Origin: Siderastrea siderea
Taxonomy: Eukaryota; Cnidaria; Anthozoa; Scleractinia; Rhizangiidae
Reading direction: 5' to 3'
Length of the DNA: 64,000 nucleotides
NCBI GenBank assembly: GCA_964030785.1
Contig: OZ034968.1
Coordinates: 69,161,399-69,225,398 of the forward strand
Translations under genes and position numbers: made by a program
Shown: positions 53,634-64,000 of the stretch, one piece after another
Layout of the letters: each line of letters opens with the position of its first letter
Position numbering within the stretch: position 1 is the stretch's first letter
The notes under the pieces: model-generated
Database searches by the model: none
What the model was told of the DNA's origin: nothing
Seen by the model: the letters and a program-made list of their open reading frames with translations, nothing else

Positions 53634-55110
53634 ACGAGCGGATCCGTTCGGATAGTTCGCAGTTGTTTTTTAGATGTTACTTCTATTTTGTCTCTGCTGT
53701 CTTTGTTGTTCAGTGTATATCAGTGTTATCAGGAGCAGGATTTGGTTGCATGATAGAGGGCGTCACCATTAAATGGGTAACAGGGAGCTCAAAATTAAAG
53801 AATAACGGGGAGACCACGAAAACGTAGTCCGGCATTTGAAAAGAAATATGCTATCATAAGTCTGGGAAATCTTTTTTTTTTCGTAATAACAGAATGAATG
53901 TAGAAGAATACTTACATAATTAAAGAGAAACAGACGTTCGACTAGTTTTTGCGTGTATATAAGTTGTTTCAGTTTATTTAAAAACTTGTGATTGACAAAA
54001 CTTTACTTTCGTGTCAGAAATCATGCCAACATTACACCTGTGTAAACATTCTACTAATTGAATTAGGAACATCAAATTTAAATAGCTTTCGTGTCAGGAA
54101 AACCTCACGAATATGATCGTTCTAAAAGGCTAAGCGAGAGAAAACACAAAACATTTTTCCAGCTCAATGACAAGGATTTCAAGAATCTTTCTGGTGATCA
54201 TCACAGAACAAACATCATTTGGGAAGTTCAGAATAACGAGTAAATCGTCACATCAATGTCATAACCACGAATACATTCAACTGTGGGAACTACGAAACTA
54301 AACTGCGGACATGAAATACAGAAACCAAGAAAACTTCAATAACGGTCGATTCTGGAGAGCTTAATAACGGGAAAGAGTCAGGACTCTTCTGGCAATGATG
54401 CATGGAATATTTTTAAAATTTATTAAATACGCACGTACGGGGAAAATCCTGACTGGCCGATAATTCCGAGCAGCATACACTATCTATCAGCTCAAAGTAA
54501 ACCACATAAGACTCAAACTAAATTCTGTCAATAAAGTCCTTGAACTCTGTAAGGTGTGGATGATTTTTTGGTAGTTTATAGCTTAAACCCGTACCCGTAC
54601 ACAATCGCCTTTCGTGGACTTCATTAATTATGACCAATTATCTCCCCCAGACAACTTAATATGCATAAAGAAATGCTTCCACTTGTAGATCAGAAACATC
54701 AACACACAAAGACTTCTTTGCCATCTTTTCGACAGCAACTAAACTTAACAACCAATTTCTTTCCTCGTCCAGCTGTTCCTAACCCGCTGGCGAACGCCAA
54801 CCTAAACTGAAGACCAGCGAGTCCTAACGTGCTCCTGAGTAAACTTTTCCTTCCGATTCCTTCCTGCGTTGTCTTTGCAAATCAAAATCTACGATATTTT
54901 CGAGGATCCAAACACTCCGATTAATTCTTCATCCATAGAGACTGCGCAAAACTTGGTTAAAAGCCCCTCAAAACTTGTCTATTACACCTCGAAGGATTCT
55001 ACTTTGAATGGCTTTGTGGGCTTGTTGCCAAAAAGTTAACACACTAACACGACTCTTTACGCCAGGACAGCCCCAATAGTTCTCAGTTGCTATAGCAACT
55101 GCGAACTAAA
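53634..55110. mobile_element. 1.5-kb insertion in copy 2, short TIR
   Basis: Absent from copy 1 (uninterrupted AACGAAAAAGAGGAACAC at about 41014-41031). Near its ends AGTTCGCAGTTG (53654) pairs with CAACTGCGAACT (ending 55107). No transposase found. The interior is AT-rich with no recognised gene. Target duplication not clear because the site is A-rich. Confidence 0.65.
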
Positions 55111-55911
55111 AAAGGAACACAATTTGAGGGGGTAGTGCAAAGGTGATGGTATCATATTACAAGATTTCACAATATGGCCGCGCGCTTGACTGAGTGAGAA
55201 CGAGAACACAATACCTAAGATAGAAAAGATAGGCTAAAGAAACTCGACTGCCGGTCCCGAATGCCTGTTAAGTGGAATATGAATGTCTTTATTGAGGAGA
55301 AATATGGATTGCTTTGGCCCGATGCTTTAATTGAACCAGCGTGAAGATCTGATTGCTGAGTTTCCCGCGTGAGTTTCTCGGAATTTTTCAATCATTTCAC
55401 AGAATATTACGGTATGGGAAATTCGCTTTTATTTAGAAGGATCCCACTAACTCAACTCGCTTATTTCCAATTCCCCGTTATCTCGAACAAAGAGAAATTT
55501 GTCTTGGCTTTCGTCATAAATATAATATTTCCAGTTATTTACTTTTACGACGATAACCCGCTTTTCTCAACTTTGAAGAATACCAGTGTGTTTTGTTTTC
55601 ACGGAGCAAAGTGTAGCCAGGCAAAGGAGGAAACAGCTTATGAAAGCATGCAATGAAGTAAAAGGCGAAAACAAGTACCAACGCGAATCGTCAAGATGTT
55701 AACTCATTGACTAACAAAAGAATAACAAAACAGGACATAATTGATATATGCCTCGTTCTTTTAAACTCTGAATCCAGTCATTGTTTACAATATCCTCGGC
55801 AAACCCCTACCAAAATCCATGCAAGTAACGAATCGACGAAAAAGCACATCCTCATTTATGTATCTACTGAAGTAGGTCTTAAATATTTTTTAACCCTTAT
55901 TCTGATTTCTG

Positions 55912-56280
55912 AATTGTTTGCTTGAATTTCAATAATTTTATTTGGCTTCACTTAAGCTCAAGACTTAAGCTTATGTGTGAATTAATTTTGTTTATCACTT
56001 ATGAATTGTTTTCTTGAATTTCAATAATTTTATTTGGCTTCACTTAAGCTCAAGACTTAAGCTTATGTGTGCATTAATTTTGTTTATCACTTATGAATTG
56101 TTTGCTTGAATTTCAATAATTTTATTGGGCTTCACTTAAGCTCAAGACTTAAGCTTATGTGTGAATTAATTTTGTTTATCACTTATGAATTGTTTGCTTG
56201 AATTTCAATAATTTTATTTGGCTTCACTTAAGCTCAAGTTAAGCTTACATGTGTATGTGTGAATTTTTTTTGTTCATCAC
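55912..56280 (+). repeat. 89-bp tandem repeat, about four units (copy 2)
   Basis: Counterpart of 45649-46012, with the last unit altered (TTACATGTGTATGTGTG). Confidence 0.9.
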
Positions 56281-56288
56281 TCAATATT

Positions 56289-56968
56289 ATGCATGGTTCA
56301 ATTCTACCTGTTACCATCCTCCCCCTCCCCGGGCCTACCCCCGGGGATTTGCAATTTTTTTCTCACTTGGCAGTCTATTACCCACCCCCGGGCACACAGA
56401 AAGAGACGATTCCCCACCCCCCGGACTCCTCATCGACCACAAATACGTTGTTTTGTGTACAAAACCTAAATGACGATATTGATTTCCGTACAATAGCAAA
56501 ATCAGACGTTTTGACAAGAACTTAAATGCTTTTCTAGAGTTTATTGAAAGAAGGACACTACATGCATAACATAATAAAAACATGAAGAAATATTTCTTTG
56601 TTTGTGACGACCACCATTCATTCGAGTATGCATCAAACGCACATTCTTTCAACAATTTATAATAAACGTACCGTTGAACACAGATTTTAATTTTGAGAGA
56701 TTACTCTTCTCTAAACAGTCTGCTACAAATACTAGAGATTTTCACTGGAAATAGGCAATCTTCTCCATCCGGTCCGGGGCCATCATATCAACTGAGAAGT
56801 GACGTACTTTACAAGAACAACAAGAAGTTATTTTTGATTTGCCCCCCTCCCTGACCCCCCGGGACAAGACCACTTCAAACAATTCCCCACCCCCAGGCTC
56901 GAAGGGCTGGACTTGTCCCCGGGGTTGCCCGGTGGGGGGATGGTAACAGGTAAAATTGAACCATGCAT
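56289..56968. mobile_element. TIR element with ATGCATGGTTCAATT ends (copy 2)
   Basis: Counterpart of 46014-46953, shortened by a 264-bp internal deletion near 56580-56585 whose edges share TGAA. Confidence 0.7.
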
Positions 56969-58217
56969 TAGTTCAGAAGGCGACTGCAATTTGCCATTTT
57001 TTTTCGATCTCAGTTAACCTACATGTATGAAATAAAAGCACTGCATTGTGGAAAGTGCTTCTGACTATTTGACACTCATAATGGAATGTTCATGTTTTAG
57101 AAAGTTCAAATAATTACTGCATGCATTTTTTGGTTTTCTCAAAAATCATTGTATTCCCAAGGGGGGGGGGGGGGAATCCAGATGTAAGCAAAGGATTTTT
57201 TTTATGCAATTGACATATTTGTACTGATGTGTTTTTGCTTCCTAAGGGCAATCTGGCTTGTTTAACTGACAATTGTCTGCTGGGATTAGTTAGAACAATC
57301 ATGTTTGATTAATTGCAATTGGCTCTTTACTGAGTTAAGCAAAGGAGACTGGAGATGATTGAACATCCAGTAAACTTAAATGCGGTCCTGCCATTTTGTT
57401 GCTCATTCGATCGATTGATATTCAAGTGCTTTACCTTACCTGTATTACCCAATGAACCGTGCAAAGGGCGGAAGACAATTACATGTAACCACTTTTTAGA
57501 CAAATGGCTAAAAGAGTTTGGATAGCTGCAAATGAGGGGTTCAGGCGATGATTTATTAATTATTTGTTAGGATTCCACAAAAGCTGGAAAGAAGAACACT
57601 TTCATGGGTGGATGCAAAAATTTCCAACAATAGGCACTTGTACGTCTCATGAATCAGGTGGATCACAAAAGTAAAGCAAAGTATAGTTTCGGCAACAACA
57701 TTTCAAAGCGGGAAGTGACAATGCTAGCAAAGTGAATGACGACTCCCTTAATAATTGACATTGAGTATAATAACTATTCTGTTCACCCATTCTTTCTGTT
57801 CATTAATGTCACATTGGTCAAAAATTGCATTGTGAATGCTTTAATAATGTATGTTACATACAATATTAGTTATTTGATGTTGTCAAAAGAAAAACAATGA
57901 AGTTAATATTATTTTAAGGATGAAAGTAATTTGACAGGCGCTCGTTCTCATGAATTTTGCACTCCAAGAACTGAAAATTTTCTTCAATTGATGAACTTAG
58001 AGTTGAGGAGGGGAAAGAAAACAAAGATGCTCCAATGAAAGTCTAATTTGTTTGAATTGTAACTACAGTGTAACTTTTATTTGCAGTCCTCTATCAGGCA
58101 TTTAAGCCTCGACTTTTAGTGGCCCTGGTCAGTTTTAAATCGCCACTAGCGACTGGGCGACTGCCAATTTTTAGCCCTGAATTTTTTTTTTTCACTGATC
58201 CTTTTTTTCTGTTCTAG

Positions 58218-58271
58218 GCATATATGCCAGCAGTGATCAGTGATGCAGCATTTTCTTACAGTGAAGTTAAG
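58218..58271 (+). CDS. Candidate small coding exon, copy 2
   Basis: Same acceptor, donor and MPAVISDAAFSYSEVK frame as 48190-48242. Only the 5' bases before the ATG differ (GCATATATG against GCATAATG). Confidence 0.4.
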
Positions 58272-58500
58272 GTACGTGGAAGATATCAGTTAATACATAA
58301 TTAGCCCAGCTTACGTATCTAACTGTTCAGTATATTGAACTGGATTGAATGCAGTGATTGGTTTAATTTGGGTTCGGTAATTGAACACAATACATGTAAT
58401 TATTAACCAAAAATATGCCTATATATACAGCTGTGTTTGATTCCATTCAATTTCTGAACCCAGTCAAACATAATTAAACAGTTTTAAAATCATTCAAGTA

Positions 58501-58533
58501 TATAGATTTAGCCAAGCCTAAAAGTGGAGCTCC
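58501..58533 (-). repeat. Dispersed motif M34, inverted (copy 2)
   Basis: Pairs in inverted orientation with 52890-52926; the two enclose about 5.6 kb, which could be one old TIR transposon. Confidence 0.65.
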
Positions 58534-58594
58534 AATTTTTATTTGGCAATCCTATTATTCACAATGGAAAATAAAAATTGAACCAAGGATAAAA

Positions 58595-58843
58595 TTGAAC
58601 CACAACATTTACATGAGTGTGCCATCAAGACTTCCATTTGGATGGCAACGAGAGCCTTTACATCTGGACTTAAGGGAGGAGACTCTTAATCACCATATTG
58701 TTGCTGTGGGAAGTTCCTCAGAACCATCATATCTTGAAAACCCTATTACTTCCACAGATAAGCTGCTTGGCCACGTTTGTTTTATGGTAAAGGTTTTCAA
58801 GATTTTCAAGTCACAACCATATTCAGCATGTCACTTGACCTGA
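58595..58843 (+). pseudogene. Coding remnant, copy 2 (open)
   Basis: 82 codons including SRLPFGWQREPLHLDLREET and EPSYLENPITSTDKLLGHVC. No ligand or catalytic motif recognised. It lies about 320 bp after the small exon. It may be a fragment of a host or transposon gene duplicated with the unit. Confidence 0.35.
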
Positions 58844-59848
58844 ACAGAAAAAATGCTAAAACTCAAACAGCATACAGTTCTCGCTATTGTAAACATTGCG
58901 AACATTTAAAGATTATCAGGATGCAAAATTTTAAGCAACAGTTGCTAGAAATTTGCTTTATTATGAATATAAGTTATGATGGCACAAGCACATATCTTTA
59001 TACATTTTTGTGCTGTAGTTCTTCTATTCTTTGTAAAAACAGTAATTGCATGCTTCAGATTGTAAAGAAGGGTGGGGCAATTTGCAAAAAAGTCGGAACT
59101 TTACTAGTTTCCTCTTAGTTTTACTGATTTTCTTTTTAATGTGCAGTTGGGACTGGCAGTAGCTATGCACGCACAATGTTCAGTTGTGGAATTCAGATGT
59201 TCTTCTTCATTATTTCACCAATATAGTGGCAGGAAACGCTGAAAACAGCGTATGACAGAATACCATCCACAAAAATCCCTTAGCAACAATGCGAGATTTG
59301 TAGTTAAGAATCTCCCTTCCTCAAGTTACAAAATCCTTTTTTCACGGTGATGTGAGATTTATCTGGATGGCAATATGGTTAATTACAGGGGGGTAACTTA
59401 ATGCAGAATGAATCAAATAGTTACACCATGTTTATGTGATACCGGTATGAACTCACCCAGGTATGGCTTACACTGTTATGAGATTTTGTGCTGTAATCAT
59501 GTAACAAATACAGAGAAGCAAGAGGGAGCTGGGGTGAACTTGTAGCAGAATGAAAAGCATACAATGAACTGGTGTCATGCAAACACCCCCTCAGACTAAA
59601 GTTGAGCAGCTCTCAAGAATGTTTAACAACATCCTCAGATACCCAGGGGCAGTAAAACCCTGATTTCATTAAAGCAGTGTAAACTCAGACTGGTGCAATT
59701 TTGTTTACATGAGACCAGTCTGAAATTCAGACTGGCATAAGTATTTACATGAGACCAACCATCTCGAAAAATACAGTTTACCTTTCATCCACTTGGAATG
59801 CTTCAATGCCATTTATTTAAATGCACATGCTCAAAACTCAAAACAAAT

Positions 59849-60330
59849 ACTGTAAACTGCCACTTATAAGCCCGCCTGCTTACAAGCCCCCCCCCCCCCC
59901 CCGGCTACAGGCCCATCCACCTGTAAACAAAAAATACATCCGGTAATATGCCCCCCCCGGGCCCCCCCCCCCGGATATAAGCCCTCCTCTAGTTTTCCCT
60001 GTTTCCTTAATATTAAGCACTCTCACAGAAAACTGCAAAGATTTACTCTGAGCTTCTGTTTTGTCATGTTCCAGTTACGTTCGCGTTGTTGCAGTTTTGA
60101 TTTTGTTGTTAAAATTGAAGTGAATTCGATTTATTGTGACATTTCAAAGGTTAATTACAAACTGGTACATTAAAAACGTATTTCGATCAACACTGCTGTG
60201 GCTCATTTTGTAACGTTTTTCTTATCCCGCTTATAAGCCCCCCCGGATATAAGCCCCTCCATTTATAAGCCCACCCAAAACACCTTACAAAGTTGTATCA
60301 GCCTAGGGCTTATAAGCGGCAGTTTACAGT
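59849..60330. mobile_element. TIR element with TATAAGCCCC repeats (copy 2)
   Basis: Counterpart of 50315-50798, ends ACTGTAAACTGCC and GGCAGTTTACAGT, so the two termini are more alike here than in copy 1. Confidence 0.8.
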
Positions 60331-62121
60331 GTCTTAAAACATTTGGGGTAGTTTTTCATGCGAGCGTGCATGCTCAGTGCAATTGACACGGCATGACATA
60401 AGGCCAATTTTGTGAATTGTGTGCGCAGTATGGATGCGCAGAAAAAAATTGCGCAAATATCCTTAGAACCTCCCTAAAGCCATGGGCTTACTTTTGGCAA
60501 CTGAGATAATTAAACTCTGCTTTGTTTCCCATACAGGTTTTTATTCCATCAACCTGATGTCAGAAAAAATATGGCAGTTTATTGTAAGGCTTTGGTTAAT
60601 AAATTTGTACTCTTAGCTACATGTATGTTCCCAGGCAGACATTATCAATTGAAATAAAAAATTTTAAGAGCAGTTTTGAAATAAGGTTTTATATTTTTGT
60701 TTTTTTTTTGGTAAATTTTGATGTTGGTGATTAGTTTGACTGTATCCACATACACTTCATGTTCCCTCAGTAACACATCAGTAGCATTTCAGTTATTTGG
60801 GAGTAACCCTACTCCCCCCTCCCCCCCCCCCCCCCACACACACACACAAGCACACACACAACTAACTTCCCAGGAATAATGATTCAGACTTATTTACTTG
60901 AATTCACTTGACAGGGAAAACTATTTCAAATGATGGATTCGCCACAGTCTGATCCCGTCTTGTCAGTTCATTACATGACAGGTTTCTGACTATCCTGAAA
61001 TGATTTACGAAGAGGCTTTTCTTTTTGTTTCTCTTTGCTACCAGATTATGACAATCAGTAACATTGCTCATTGGTGACATTAGATGCAGTGTAAAGGCTA
61101 ATGATCAAACCAAAAACAAATTAAACCACAAGATTTACTACCATCACAGTCAGGGGTAGTAACATAGTGAGTCATAATCTGTGCATCAAATAAAGTCACT
61201 AGTGGTTACTGGACCATTTGTTATTCGCGTTGGCAACACTGTTAGTCACAAATTTTAAATTGACTGATTGACCGATTTATCAACTAATTGTTGATTCATG
61301 ACTGATGGGTACTTAAAGAGATTGATTTTAATATAATAGTCCCTGGGCATCAATAAGAGTAAACAAGGTACATTGTTATTCCACTATAGCATCAGTTTAT
61401 CATATAAGGGGGTCAAACACATACATGAGAGTATGAGTGTATTGCACTGTATTGTCCCGGTTTCAAATCACTCATTGAATAAATCATTTAAAATGATAGG
61501 CAAATATTGTAGTGGAATAATAAATATCATTCAGTGGTTTTACAGATAATGGTCAAGGACATTTTACCGGTACTCATTGCTCGCATTTTTCCTCGCTCTA
61601 TACCACACAACTTATCTTTCAAACCACTGAATAAGGTGGAGGTATTTTTCAATTAGTACCTTGTCTATGCAATTTGACAACTCTGCAAAAATGTAAATAA
61701 ATTAAACCGTAGACTTGTGGCAGAGAAAAGGCCGAGGTAAGGTGAACAAAAATAATTATTGTGCCCAATATTTAAGTTTACAACCTGTGTGTGTATATTT
61801 AAATCTTTTTTTGTTACGTGTGCGTTAATTCGTTCCCTAGGTATTTGTTCTCACACCGTGGCTACCCAATTTGCAATAGGCAATGTAAACCCAAACATAA
61901 ATGAATCTCAGTATCTGTTCTCTAATGTGAGGGGAATGGGGGACAATTTGAAAAGACGAGAACTTTTCAACTGGCTTACAAAGAAAAAACACTCAATTTA
62001 TATGCTGCAAGAAGTTCACTGTTCTGAAAACACAAATTCCATGTGGTCTGCAGAATGGGGATATAAGACTATTTTTAGTGGACAAGCTAGCAGTAAGTGT
62101 GGGGTCGCCATTTTGTTTAAT

Positions 62122-62267
62122 TAGTTTTATATTGTAATATCTATTTTTATCTCTTTTCTTAGTTTTTAATTTTTTATTTTTATTATAATTTGCAGGGCCC
62201 CACTGAAAACCGCCAAGGCGAGTGGGCTCCCTGGTTAAATATTATTATTATTATTATATTATTATTA
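62122..62267 (+). mobile_element. LINE 3'-end insertion with ATT tail
   Basis: It separates endonuclease pieces 1 and 2. It ends in GGGCCCCACTGAAAACCGCC, then GTGGGCTCCCTGG and an (ATT)n tail, a 3' end typical of truncated CR1/L2-like LINEs. Target duplication not resolved. Confidence 0.6.
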
Positions 62268-62760
62268 TTATAACAACACCTTCAGCTTAAAAATCCGAAA
62301 ATCCTTCTCTGACCCAAACGGTAGATTCATTATCTGCGATATCGAAACAGAACAGAAATGTATTACTTTAGCTACATTATACGCGCCTAATGTTGATGAT
62401 CCAAGATTTTTTGAGGTTGTCTTTGAACATCTGCTCGACTTTGAGTGTGACGAAATCATCATAGGCGGAGACTTTAATCTTGTTTTGAACATAGATATGG
62501 ACAAAAAAGGTGGACTTGCTAGGACAAACAGTAAGTCTCAAGAAATGGTTAACGGCCTCGCTGCCCAATTGGATTTAATGGACGCGTGGAGAATAATGAA
62601 CCCGGATAGTCGTAAATACACTTGGCGCCGGAGAAGGCCTGAAATCTCATGCCGCCTTGATTTTTTCCTCGTAAGCCAGAGTCTTATGTGCAGCGTTACG
62701 AGTGCGAATATCTCAGCTGGTTACAAAACAGATCACTTGCTAATCGACATCAGAATAGCT

Positions 62761-62988
62761 TAGCCTGCGTAGCAAGCGTTTCCGTAAGGTTTTCCGCACG
62801 AACGAGGCATTTTTTGTTTTTTAGCCGCGCGAAAATTGGGCGAGCGCAAAAAAGTGCGCAAAAAAGTCTCCTTTCCCCTCCCCCTCCACGCACTTTTTTG
62901 CGCCCGCCCCAACTTTCCCGCGGCCAAAAAAGCGAAAAGTGCATCGAACGTGCGGAAAGCCTTACCGAAACGCTTGCTACGCAGGCTA
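62761..62988. mobile_element. 228-bp MITE with 9-bp target duplication
   Basis: Flanked by AGAATAGCT (62752-62760 and 62989-62997). The ends TAGCCTGCGTAGCAAGCG and CGCTTGCTACGCAGGCTA are perfect inverted repeats and the pairing continues nearly to the centre. A 9-bp duplication suggests a Mutator-like family. Confidence 0.88.
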
Positions 62989-63234
62989 AGAATAGCTCTT
63001 CACTCAAACCCTAGAGGTCCAGGTTTCTGGAAACTTAACACTTCCTTTCTAACTGAAATCGACTATGTTAATCGAATTCGAGATGTTATAAAGAAAACAC
63101 ATGAAGAATATCAATACGACGATACCGTAAACAGAGCCTTACTATGGGAGATGATGAAACTTAAAATAAGAGAGCAGTCAATACAGGAGTGCTCAACGAC
63201 AAAATGTTATAGGAACCTCCTAAGTCATGTTTGA

Positions 63235-64000
63235 TGACATTGCCACGCATGTCGCGTACTCTGTGTTTAATAATTAACTACCGTGGGAAAAAAATAGCCG
63301 TTCCTCAGCGCCAGCGAGCAGAGTGGTATCGACGTTTGTTGCCAGCAAGCTCTATTATATAGTTTCACGTCTCCAGCAAGGAAACTGTTTTTTCTGCCGT
63401 CTGATTTTCCACCGCTTGTTAGAATCGTAGTTTCCCAGCAAGCAAATCTTGCTTAGAATAGAAAGTTGCCAGCAAAATTGCCTTCTTTAAAATTCCAGCC
63501 AGCACGTTTTATGTGTAGTTAAGATCAGAAGTTAAATTCGAAGCCACACGTAAATAAGGAGATTTGTATTGTCTGATGCGGCACGCGAAGTGGTATCGGG
63601 TCGTTTTAAGTTCGGGAATACTTTGACCACGGAGAATTAACCTTTCCTTTTGGCGGGCTTAAAATTCATTTGCGAATTGTGAATTCTTAAATTAATTCCA
63701 AAAAGACTCTTTATCTCCAAAACATCATATATAGTATATAAGCTGCCGACAATAGCGGCTTAGATCGTTTTAGTAACGTTGTACTGCATTCCAGGGATTA
63801 GGACTTCGGTTTATTTAAGAGACTTCGGTTTCCCAGTTGTGAAATAATTGAAAACTATATCCTCCTTTTTCAACAGCCAAGTCTTCAGCCCTACCCCTCC
63901 CTACCCCCTACCAAACGGCACACCATTGATAATAATATAACAAAAAAGAATCATTCACCTACAGAGTCATGTATTCAGTTTCCGTGGTGTTCCTTTGAAT
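63235..64000. other. No gene recognised
   Basis: Non-coding. Irregularly spaced CCAGCAAG words at about 63345-63500 and a TATATAGTATATAAG stretch at about 63728 are the only patterns seen. Confidence 0.4.

Larger units (their letters stand above)
52925..61786 (+). repeat. Tandem duplication unit, copy 2
   Basis: Colinear with 40103-52276. It lacks the alpha-kinase element and the SINE cluster (intact empty sites) and contains its own 1.5-kb insertion (53634-55110). Ends at CCCAATATTTAAGTTTACAA, after which LINE sequence begins. Confidence 0.9.
61787..63234 (+). mobile_element. LINE endonuclease region, twice interrupted
   Basis: Three colinear pieces (about 61846-62121, 62268-62760, 62998-63234) form the APE-type endonuclease of a non-LTR retrotransposon and the start of the linker. 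Motifs: FSNVRGMGDNLKRRELF with the Asn, MLQEVHC with the catalytic Glu, IIIGGDFNLVLN, and YKTDHLLI in place of the usual SDH. The type resembles L1/Tx1-like LINEs. Reverse transcriptase is not in the window: the frame ends with TGA at about 63232. In the element class the endonuclease nicks the target to prime reverse transcription. Confidence 0.82.

Overview
The window is metazoan nuclear DNA that I would place in an anthozoan cnidarian, probably a stony coral. It has spliced genes with long AT-rich introns, no operons, a LamG plus PAN-type extracellular protein, and a dense mix of DIRS, Gypsy, SINE, LINE and inverted-repeat elements of the sort common in corals. The species call is inference; no marker gene settles it. 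Most of the sequence is mobile DNA, and host coding sequence is sparse.

Layout. 1-366 is the 3' part of a tRNA-derived SINE. 368-5230 is a DIRS/Ngaro-type tyrosine-recombinase retrotransposon with split direct repeats, a disrupted gag, RT-RNase H and a recombinase lacking both catalytic arginines. 5.3-8.3 kb holds old dispersed repeats and a possible exon. 8329-13747 is a complete-ended Ty3/Gypsy element on the minus strand (TTGA target duplication, 159/160-bp LTRs, PBS, PPT) with domain-sized internal deletions and a MYND-type zinc finger before the protease. 14.3-19.6 kb holds possible exons among three TIR elements and a foldback element with about 960-bp arms. 20193-22408 is a host LamG-PAN gene (minus). 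24329-25458 is a 541-bp-arm palindrome. 25.5-34.5 kb is mostly non-coding with repeats.

34.5-39.2 kb holds minus-strand host exons, including a BRCT-domain first exon. Their introns or flanks carry a TIR element (37781-38830) and a MULE-like element with a 10-bp target duplication (34918-36530). The latter carries the 5' part of a protein-kinase gene and a divergent second coding fragment.

40.1-61.8 kb is a direct tandem duplication of an 8-9 kb unit. Copy 1 was later hit by a 3.8-kb element with 434-bp TIRs that carries an intact alpha-kinase gene facing a damaged integrase-type transposase, and by a SINE cluster. Copy 2 carries a different 1.5-kb insertion. Because each copy keeps the empty site of the other's insertion, element ends and target duplications can be read directly. 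61.8-63.2 kb is a LINE endonuclease region broken by two smaller insertions.

The best candidates for something undescribed are the alpha-kinase-carrying transposon, the kinase-capturing MULE-like element and the MYND-finger Gypsy element.
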